Source: Actinomycetota bacterium (GTDB lineage: Bacteria; Actinomycetota; Humimicrobiia; Humimicrobiales; Humimicrobiaceae). Taken from it: a DNA stretch of 8,960 nt. Positions 1 to 4,607 of this stretch are shown here, in pieces (positions within the stretch are counted from its first letter, which is position 1; every line of letters starts with the position of its first letter). Under the pieces are notes generated by a model. That model was not told the DNA's origin. It did no database searches and worked only from the letters and a program-made list of their open reading frames with translations. The position numbers and the translations under genes are program-made. The stretch is taken from the NCBI GenBank assembly GCA_016783995.1, contig JADHVN010000053.1, positions 1-8,960 of the forward strand. The letters are read 5' to 3'.

Positions 1-828
1 CAGAGCAAAGATGATATAAAAGTAATGTGGTCTGCCTCTTATGGAGTTATTGAAAATGCTTCAAGTGAAAATACAAAATGGACAGCACCCGAAAATACCG
101 GCAGTTATTTAATAGAAGTGACTATAACTGACACAGAGGACCGGATTGACAGTTTAGGTATAACAGTCGAGGTAGCTGAAGAATTTGCAATTGAAGAAGA
201 AGTAGCACCTTTAGATGAAATAGCAGAGGAAGCTGATATTGTTACTGACATTGACGGTAATGTGTACCATACAGTAACTATAGGTACACAGGTATGGATG
301 GTAGAAAACCTTAAAGTAACCCATTACCGCAATGGCGACCCGATACCGAATGTTACCGATGGCACACAATGGGAAAGTCTCAAAACAGGGGCTTACTGCA
401 GTTATAATAACGATGTAAATAATGCAATCACCTATGGTAGTCTCTACAACTGGTATGCTGTAAATGACAGCCGTAATATAGCGCCCGAAGGCTGGCATGT
501 GCCTACCAATGCAGAGTGGGAGACACTTGAGATGTATCTTGGAGGAAGCGTTGCCAGTGGCAAAATGAAAGAAACCGGAATAACACATTGGAACAGCCCC
601 AATACTGGCGCTACCAACGAAAGTGGTTTTACAGCTCTTCCGGGCGGCTACCGTGACTACTATGGACCATTTTACCTCATTGGTTACGACGGCTTCTGGT
701 GGTCGGCTACGAAGAGCAGTGATCCTTACACATGGCACCGTCTCCTGAGCTACGATTCCAGTAGTATAGGCAGATACGGCTCCTTCAGTGGGGAGTTGGG
801 GTGTTCTATCCGCTGTTTGAGGGATTAG
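1..828 (+). CDS. Secreted-type protein with Fibrobacter succinogenes major paralogous (FSMP) domain, 5' partial
   Basis: The frame is open from base 1, so the gene enters from the left; 275 residues are visible up to the TAG at 826-828. Residues about 1-60 look like a bacterial Ig/PKD-type beta-sandwich repeat (pattern W-A-P-x-N-x-G-S-Y, then alternating hydrophobic V-T-I-T-D). An acidic linker rich in E, A and D follows (about 60-80). From about residue 84 to the end the sequence has the hallmarks of the FSMP domain (TIGR02145 / Fib_succ_major): DGNVYHTVTIGTQVWMVENL, YGSLYNWYAV, PEGWHVPTNAEWETLE, GFTALPGGYRD, WWSAT and the terminal SIRCLRD. Such proteins are usually exported or surface lipoproteins of unknown molecular function. 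The signal peptide must lie left of the window. No RNA terminator is evident after the stop. The domain call is firm; the function is unknown. Confidence 0.9.
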   Translation, partial: QSKDDIKVMWSASYGVIENASSENTKWTAPENTGSYLIEVTITDTEDRIDSLGITVEVAEEFAIEEEVAPLDEIAEEADIVTDIDGNVYHTVTIGTQVWMVENLKVTHYRNGDPIPNVTDGTQWESLKTGAYCSYNNDVNNAITYGSLYNWYAVNDSRNIAPEGWHVPTNAEWETLEMYLGGSVASGKMKETGITHWNSPNTGATNESGFTALPGGYRDYYGPFYLIGYDGFWWSATKSSDPYTWHRLLSYDSSSIGRYGSFSGELGCSIRCLRD

Positions 829-955
829 ACTATTTGACAATTTGGGATAAGGGAAGGTCATAAACATTAATTAAATGTAAAAGTCTTTATTTCTTATCTA
901 TTTTTTAGTTTTATGCCTATTATGTTTACCAGTTATTTCTTTCTGTGGATCTGGA

Positions 956-1702
956 TTGACCGCAAACCAGATAGCTAACAGCCACCAGCCTTTTGTGGGA
1001 CATTTTGCCTTTGCACACAAGGGTGGGATGCATGCCAGCGGCGTCAGCAAGACTCCTGAATCTTTTGAACATATAAGGCCTGAAGAGGTCGGAAATACAA
1101 GAAAGATACTGGTGTCCGAGCTGTCAGGAAAGAAATCAATAATACTTAAGGCGAAAGAATTGGGAATAGACCTAAAAGATGATGTGGAGACCGTAAGCAG
1201 GATACTTGAAAAGATACAGGATCTTGAGCATCAGGGATATCAGTTCGAGGCTGCTGACGGAAGTTTTGAGCTGCTTGTAGAAGAAGCAGGCGGCAGGAAA
1301 AGTAGATTTTTCACACTTGAGAGCTACAGGGTATTAAACGAGAGGACTAAAGACGGCGGTATGATGTCGGAAGCCACGGTAAAGGTCCGTGTCGGAAAGA
1401 AAAGGATAATAAAAACAGCAGAGGGTAATGGACCTGTCAATGCGCTTGACAGCGCACTAAGGGAAGCTATAGAGAGTTGTTTTCCGGGCCTTGCCAGGAT
1501 CGAGCTTACTGACTTCAAGGTAAGGGTCCTGAACCAGAAAAAAGGGACCTCAGCTGTTGTCCGCGTTTTGATAGAGTCATCTGACGGAGAAAAGACCTGG
1601 GGTACTATAGGAGTCTCTGAGAATGTCATTGAGGCAAGCTGGCAGGCCCTAGAGGATTCCATCGTATATGGGCTTATGCACCTGGAAAAGGAAAAAAAGT
1701 AG
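956..1702 (+). pseudogene. cimA: Citramalate synthase, C-terminal fragment (catalytic domain missing)
   Basis: The 248 residues match the second half of CimA-type citramalate synthases (LeuA/homocitrate synthase superfamily), which normally have about 520-540 residues and make (R)-citramalate from pyruvate and acetyl-CoA for isoleucine synthesis. Visible landmarks are HQPFVGHFAFAHKGGMHASG, VGNTRKILVSELSGK, then the regulatory/dimerisation domain with SEATVKVRVG, AEGNGPVNALDSALR, LTDFKVRVL and WGTIGVSENVIEASWQAL. The TIM barrel with its active-site and metal-ligand residues is absent, so this copy cannot be an active synthase. The only in-frame start is TTG at 956, with no Shine-Dalgarno. Homology begins almost at that point, and the frame is open back to 881, encoding hydrophobic residues unlike CimA. 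This is therefore a truncated pseudogene, or possibly an assembly junction. It converges with vapC 39 bp downstream. Confidence 0.85.
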
Positions 1703-1741
1703 ATGAAGTTTACCAGGGCTTGAAAAGATTAAGATTGTCGG

Positions 1742-2173
1742 TCAGGCAAGAGGGTTCTTCCACTTCAGTTTGGGGAAACGGGCGAAATCAGAATCGGTAG
1801 ACACAAGCTTACAGCCATGTTCAATGGCCAGAGCTGCCAGATGGGCATCTGAAACCAGGTTAGCAGCAGCCTGACCATCTGTGAGTAACTGCTTAAAAAC
1901 AGTCCAGTGTTGTTCGGTCGGCCGGATGATTCTCGTACATGGCTGATCCAACCAGCTCTGTACGCGGCGAGCGAGTGCTTGTTCGAGAGAGAGCGGGTAT
2001 TCAAAGACCCTCGGATTAGTTCCTATACGGATAAACGCAGAGATAACCATCCAACAAAGGCAGACAACACCAGTTCCGGATAGTTGTCTATCCCACCATA
2101 TACGAGCTTCCTGATGACGGGAATGAAGAGAATCTTCCGCATATAATAGGATATTAGCATCGACGAGAATCAA
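1742..2173 (-). CDS. vapC: VapC-type PIN-domain ribonuclease toxin
   Basis: This 143-residue PIN-domain protein is presumably an Mg2+-dependent RNase toxin neutralised by the adjacent VapB. PIN acidic residues are visible at Asp5 (ILVDANILLYA), Asp109 (SDAHLAALA) and Asp127/Asp129 (STDSDFARF). The usual internal Glu before the F-x-R motif is absent in VISAFIRIGTNPR (44-56). That TNPR-type sequence resembles the mycobacterial-type PIN subfamily, where I believe the position is often not acidic. The start is TTG at 2173-2171, overlapping the vapB stop by 4 nt (TTGA), with GGTGAGG 7 nt upstream, so translation is coupled to vapB. The gene is visibly more GC-rich than the flanking core genes, with many CTG, CGG and GCG codons, consistent with horizontal acquisition. 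Length and all domain landmarks look intact. Confidence 0.88.
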   Translation of the reverse strand: MILVDANILLYAEDSLHSRHQEARIWWDRQLSGTGVVCLCWMVISAFIRIGTNPRVFEYPLSLEQALARRVQSWLDQPCTRIIRPTEQHWTVFKQLLTDGQAAANLVSDAHLAALAIEHGCKLVSTDSDFARFPKLKWKNPLA

Positions 2174-2415
2174 TGGCTATCCTCACCTTCGATCTGGGCC
2201 AGCAGTTCTTGAATATTATCTATATTATGGCCAGCCCGAAGACCCATTTTATGAGGTTTTGTTTTATAGCTGCACTGCTTTGCCGGTTTTTCCACTTGAT
2301 CCAGACCATTACGAAGAGCTTCGTTGACAATAGTTTTAAATGGTGTACCCAATTTATCTGCAATGGCACGTGCCCGTTCTATCACATCATCGTCTATTGA
2401 TATTGTTGTTCTCAT
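2170..2415 (-). CDS. vapB: VapB-type antitoxin, ribbon-helix-helix
   Basis: This 81-residue protein begins MRTTISIDDDVIERARAIA, the classic short beta strand plus helix of ribbon-helix-helix DNA-binding antitoxins. A second helix follows (TPFKTIVNEALRNGL, about 24-38). The C-terminal half (about 45-81) is basic and then amphipathic with IQELLAQIEGED, as expected for the part that wraps VapC. It is the first gene of a two-gene operon and its stop overlaps the vapC TTG start. The ATG at 2415-2413 has no Shine-Dalgarno. A good -10 (TATGAT) ends only 6 nt before the ATG, so transcription probably begins at or next to the start codon and the mRNA would be leaderless. A palindrome between the -35 and -10 is the likely autoregulatory operator. 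Confidence 0.87.
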   Translation of the reverse strand: MRTTISIDDDVIERARAIADKLGTPFKTIVNEALRNGLDQVEKPAKQCSYKTKPHKMGLRAGHNIDNIQELLAQIEGEDSH

Positions 2416-2421
2416 ATTGTC

Positions 2422-2449
2422 ATCATAGCATCATTTAAAATGATGTCAA
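2422..2449 (-). promoter_or_regulatory. vapBC promoter (TTGACA-16-TATGAT)
   Basis: On the minus strand a perfect -35 TTGACA (2449-2444) is followed after 16 nt by TATGAT (2427-2422), then 6 nt (GACAAT) and the vapB ATG at 2415. This is the best sigma70-type promoter in the window. The predicted start site falls on or beside the A of the ATG. The -35 is immediately adjacent to the target duplication of the insertion sequence, which begins at 2450. Confidence 0.75.
2429..2445. promoter_or_regulatory. Palindromic operator in the vapBC promoter
   Basis: This is a perfect 17-bp inverted repeat, CATCATTT-A-AAATGATG. It fills the spacer and touches the -35 hexamer, so a bound ribbon-helix-helix dimer pair would exclude RNA polymerase. 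VapB-VapC complexes are known to bind palindromes at their own promoters. Assignment of this site to VapB is inferred from position and symmetry. Confidence 0.65.
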
Positions 2450-2464
2450 GACATCGAATTGCTT
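2450..2464. repeat. Left 15-bp target-site duplication of the insertion sequence
   Basis: GACATCGAATTGCTT here is identical to 3970-3984, a direct repeat bracketing the 1505-bp element between them. The last six bases (TTGCTT) also match the beginning of the element's own end repeats, so the exact cut point at this end is slightly ambiguous. Confidence 0.75.
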
Positions 2465-2518
2465 CACTTAAAAAGTACTCCAAACGGTATCGTTGCCTCA
2501 TAGAAAAAAGTACTCGAA
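2459..2518 (+). repeat. Left-end paired transposase-binding repeats (L1, L2)
   Basis: Two similar units lie in tandem, L1 at 2459-2483 and L2 at 2493-2518, 34 bp apart start to start. Both follow the pattern TTGCYTCA, a short A-rich block, then AGTACTC and AA. L1 overlaps the target duplication by six bases. The same units occur inverted at the right end, so they are most likely transposase recognition sites. Confidence 0.7.
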
Positions 2519-2541
2519 ATATTTTAGTAAATAACTAAAAA

Positions 2542-2584
2542 CCTCTATATTCTAGAAGAAAAAATGTCTTTTTTGATATAGAGG
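2542..2584 (+). promoter_or_regulatory. Hairpin that can hide the transposase ribosome binding site
   Basis: CCTCTATAT (2542-2550) is perfectly complementary to ATATAGAGG (2576-2584), and an inner AAAAAA/TTTTTT pairing extends the stem. The right arm contains GAGG of the transposase Shine-Dalgarno (GAGGAGG, 2581-2587). A TATATT hexamer (2546-2551) overlaps the left arm. A transcript starting from that hexamer would lack the left arm, while read-through from outside would contain it and fold. Such read-through protection is known for IS10 and IS50; here it is inferred. Confidence 0.5.
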
Positions 2585-2596
2585 AGGAAAGAGGCA

Positions 2597-3859
2597 ATGT
2601 TAACTATGAGGGAGAAAAAAGCATTAACAGCAGAAATTCAGAATAGATATAATAAAGCTACTAAAAAGACTAAGGCGGTGATCCTGGATGAATTTACTGC
2701 CACCACCGGCTATAACAGAAATTATGCGGCAAGAATACTCAGGCTAAAGGTAGGAAAAGTTATAGGGTACAGCAGAATAGGCGGCAGGAGAATAAAATAT
2801 ATTATTGGTAAAAGAAAAAGGAAAAAATACAGAAAACCCAGAATATACACATATGATGTATTTTTGGCCCTAAGGAAGATCTGGGTAGTATTTGATTTTA
2901 TCTGCTCAAAAAGACTTGCTCCATTTATGGCTGAAGCAGTAGAAAAACTGGAATATCACAGGGAAATAGATCTAACAGATAAGGTAAGAGAAAAACTTAC
3001 CAAGATTTCAGCTTCTACAATTGACAGGCTATTAAAATCAGAAAAGGATAAATTTAGGCTGGGTAAAGGAAGGAAGGGCACAAAGCCGGGGATACTTCTT
3101 AAAAACCAGATTCCAGTAAGGACCTTTGCAGACTGGGACGATACAAAGCCCGGCTTTACAGAGGTGGATCTTGTGGGCCATGATGGCGGAAACACCTCCG
3201 GAGACTACATACAGAGCCTTAATTTTGTAGATATAGCCACATGCTGGGATGAGACTGCAGCATGCAAGAACAAGGCACAGAAGCATGTATTTAGAGCAAT
3301 TAAGATAATTTCAGCCAGGTTTCCATTTGAAATAGTTGGAATTGATTCTGATAATGGATCTGAATTTATTAACGATATCATGATCCGCTACTGCGCGGAA
3401 AATAAAATTACATTTACCCGGTCACGTCCATATAAGAAAAATGATTCATGTTTTGTGGAGCAGAAGAATTACTCGGTCGTAAGACGTGCCGTAGGATACT
3501 TAAGACATGATACTGAAGAGGAGCTTTGCCTTCTAAATAAGCTTTACCTTTATCTTGGAAGGTATAATAACTTTTTTATACCGGTTACAAAACTTATCTC
3601 AAAGAAAAGGGTTGGAAGCAAGGTCACTAAAAAGTATGATAAGGCAAGAACTCCTTTTAGAAGAGTACTTGAGTCAGAGCATATTGATGATAAAATAAAG
3701 GCAAGACTTGAGCGGGAGTATGACAGTTTAAATCCTGTTAAGCTTAAGAAAAATATAGCAGGATTGCAGGAGAAGCTGCTTAAATTAAATGTTTTAAAAA
3801 GTAAGGTAAGAAAGGAAGCTGCAATAAATGCGGAGGCTTACGGATATATCAAGGGGTAG
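2597..3859 (+). CDS. DDE transposase (integrase-type catalytic core)
   Basis: This 420-residue protein catalyses movement of the surrounding element. The N-terminal region (about 8-50, with ILDEFTATTGYNRNYAARIL at 29-48) looks like a helix-turn-helix DNA-binding domain, followed by a very basic stretch (about 58-82). The rve-type catalytic core spans about 185-300: Asp191 in FTEVDLVGHDG, Asp252 in GIDSDNGSEF and Glu288 in DSCFVEQKNYSVVRR. The D252-E288 gap has 35 residues, the D,D(35)E spacing of retroviral integrases and IS3/IS481-like enzymes. The C-terminus (about 360-410) is charged and helical, possibly coiled coil. The ATG at 2597 has GAGGAGG 9 nt upstream; ATG at codon 4 is a weaker alternative. 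The frame is full length with the triad intact, so it may be active. The IS family is not assigned with certainty. Confidence 0.92.
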   Translation: MLTMREKKALTAEIQNRYNKATKKTKAVILDEFTATTGYNRNYAARILRLKVGKVIGYSRIGGRRIKYIIGKRKRKKYRKPRIYTYDVFLALRKIWVVFDFICSKRLAPFMAEAVEKLEYHREIDLTDKVREKLTKISASTIDRLLKSEKDKFRLGKGRKGTKPGILLKNQIPVRTFADWDDTKPGFTEVDLVGHDGGNTSGDYIQSLNFVDIATCWDETAACKNKAQKHVFRAIKIISARFPFEIVGIDSDNGSEFINDIMIRYCAENKITFTRSRPYKKNDSCFVEQKNYSVVRRAVGYLRHDTEEELCLLNKLYLYLGRYNNFFIPVTKLISKKRVGSKVTKKYDKARTPFRRVLESEHIDDKIKARLEREYDSLNPVKLKKNIAGLQEKLLKLNVLKSKVRKEAAINAEAYGYIKG

Positions 3860-3904
3860 TGTATCTATTTTACTACTGTATATCATTACTACTCTGTATT
3901 GGTT

Positions 3905-3965
3905 ACAGGTACTTTTTTCTATGAAGCAACGTATTAGCTTTCGAGTACCTTTTTGTATGAGGCAA
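3905..3965 (-). repeat. Right-end paired transposase-binding repeats (R2, R1)
   Basis: Read on the minus strand, R1 (3965-3940) and R2 (3929-3905) repeat the left-end unit: TTGCCTCA/TTGCTTCA, an A-rich block, then GTACTCGAA in R1 and a degenerate GTACCTGT in R2. The pitch is 36 bp, close to the 34 bp at the left. R1 and L2 are the best-matching pair (22 of 26 positions by eye). Confidence 0.7.
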
Positions 3966-3969
3966 TAAG

Positions 3970-3984
3970 GACATCGAATTGCTT
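3970..3984. repeat. Right 15-bp target-site duplication of the insertion sequence
   Basis: Identical to 2450-2464 (GACATCGAATTGCTT). The flanking bases differ on both sides (A/G before, C/T after), which fixes the shared length at exactly 15 bp. Confidence 0.75.
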
Positions 3985-3996
3985 TAATTTTTTTAC

Positions 3997-4374
3997 TTAT
4001 GCAGAAACAGGTGCTGTTTCCTGATACTTGGCACTCCCAAAAGCAAGTATTGGATAGAATATTATAGGTAATAAGATCAGGCCAGCTGCGAACCCGCCAC
4101 TTTTACCAAAACTCTTTGAAAGTTCAATAGCGACAATAATCATAACAACTATATTTGCAATTGGAATAATTAGCAGGAATATCATCCATAATGGCTGTCT
4201 TGTGACTTCCAGCAACACAATTATGTTATAGATAGGCACAAGTGAGGCCCAGCCAGGTTTGCCAGCTTTTGTAAAGATCTTCCACTGCGACGCAATCATT
4301 AAAACTACGACTGCTATGTATACAATTATAGCAAAAGCTCCACCGAAAATACCTGCAATTTCTCCATTATCCAT
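3997..4374 (-). CDS. Small DUF5684-like integral membrane protein
   Basis: This is a 125-residue hydrophobic protein of unknown function. A TTG at 4389 would add five residues, but the ATG at 4374 is preferred because AAGGAG (4386-4381) lies 6 nt before it and would fall inside the longer reading. Membrane segments are visible at about 7-29, 60-84 and 94-113. Between the first two is the signature KAGKPGWASLVPIYN (36-50), followed by LLEVTRQPLW and, later, ELSKSFGKSGGF and FYPILAFG. These match my memory of the DUF5684 family, small bacterial membrane proteins sometimes found near signal peptidases or stress genes. It is divergent from hppA with 220 bp between them, and its 3' end is 12 bp from the IS duplication. 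The family call is fairly secure; the role is unknown. Confidence 0.78.
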   Translation of the reverse strand: MDNGEIAGIFGGAFAIIVYIAVVVLMIASQWKIFTKAGKPGWASLVPIYNIIVLLEVTRQPLWMIFLLIIPIANIVVMIIVAIELSKSFGKSGGFAAGLILLPIIFYPILAFGSAKYQETAPVSA

Positions 4375-4407
4375 AAAATACTCCTTCAAAATATTATTAT
4401 TCCAATT

Positions 4408-4436
4408 ATATTATCATTAGAAAATAGTCTGTGCAA
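4408..4436 (-). promoter_or_regulatory. Possible promoter of the DUF5684-like gene
   Basis: On the minus strand TTGCAC (4436-4431) is followed after 17 nt by TAATAT (4413-4408), with an overlapping TATAAT at 4410-4405. This lies about 30 nt before the ATG. The -35 matches only the TTG, and the region is AT-rich, so the support is modest. Confidence 0.35.
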
Positions 4437-4512
4437 TATGATGCAACATTTTTCATTGCCTAATAATCCTATTTTAAGTAAAATAATGCAGAACATTTTG
4501 TAGGTTTTTAAA

Positions 4513-4607
4513 TGAATATAATCTTTAAACTAAATAGGGAGGTATTAAGTGTCTAATTTGAATATAATCTTTAAACTAAATAGGGAGGTATTAAGTGTCT
4601 AATTTGA
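4513..4607 (+). repeat. 46-bp perfect tandem duplication over the hppA start region
   Basis: 4513-4561 is identical to 4559-4607 (period 46, just over two copies, no mismatches). Each unit contains a TATAAT hexamer (4517-4522 and 4563-4568), a GGGAGG ribosome binding site (4537-4542 and 4583-4588) and a GTG start context (4549 and 4595). Only the second GTG opens the hppA frame. The TATAAT copies are candidate -10 boxes, but neither has a good -35. Confidence 0.95.
4549..4602 (+). CDS. Upstream mini-ORF created by the duplication (17 codons)
   Basis: The first copy of the duplicated start reads GTG TCT AAT TTG and then, instead of entering hppA, runs through the second copy as MSNLNIIFKLNREVLSV and stops at TAA 4600-4602. 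It has the same GGGAGG at the same 6-nt spacing as hppA and overlaps the hppA GTG (4595) by 8 nt in another frame. If translated, it could couple or reduce hppA initiation. The peptide itself is probably without function, being a read of the duplicated leader. Confidence 0.4.
   Translation: MSNLNIIFKLNREVLSV

Larger units (their letters stand above)
2465..3969 (+). mobile_element. Insertion sequence of about 1.5 kb with DDE transposase
   Basis: The element lies between two identical 15-bp direct repeats, carries one transposase gene, and has two related 25-26-bp repeats at each end in inverted orientation (see separate entries). Between the transposase stop and the right end repeats is about 45 bp with a short direct repeat (TTACTACT at 3870 and 3886). 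A 15-bp duplication is long; most DDE elements make 2-9 bp. Long duplications are known for the IS1202-like group within the ISNCY set, but I cannot verify the family without a database. The intact frame and perfect duplication suggest a fairly recent insertion. It landed between the vapBC promoter and the 3' end of the DUF5684-like gene, and transcribes away from vapBC. Confidence 0.85.

Noticed and set aside
834..864. TTGACA with CATAAA as a promoter for the cimA fragment
   Set aside because: The spacer is 19 nt, the -10 is poor, and the downstream reading frame is blocked by the TAA at 878.
211..867. Long minus-strand ORF over the FSMP gene
   Set aside because: It is a shadow of a well-supported plus-strand domain protein and matches no family.
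1324..1662. Minus-strand ORF inside the cimA fragment
   Set aside because: The plus strand has clear CimA motifs; the reverse reading is low-complexity with no motif.
2459..2518. CRISPR-like repeats at the IS ends
   Set aside because: There are only two units per end, they are inverted at the opposite end of a transposase gene, and there are no spacers.
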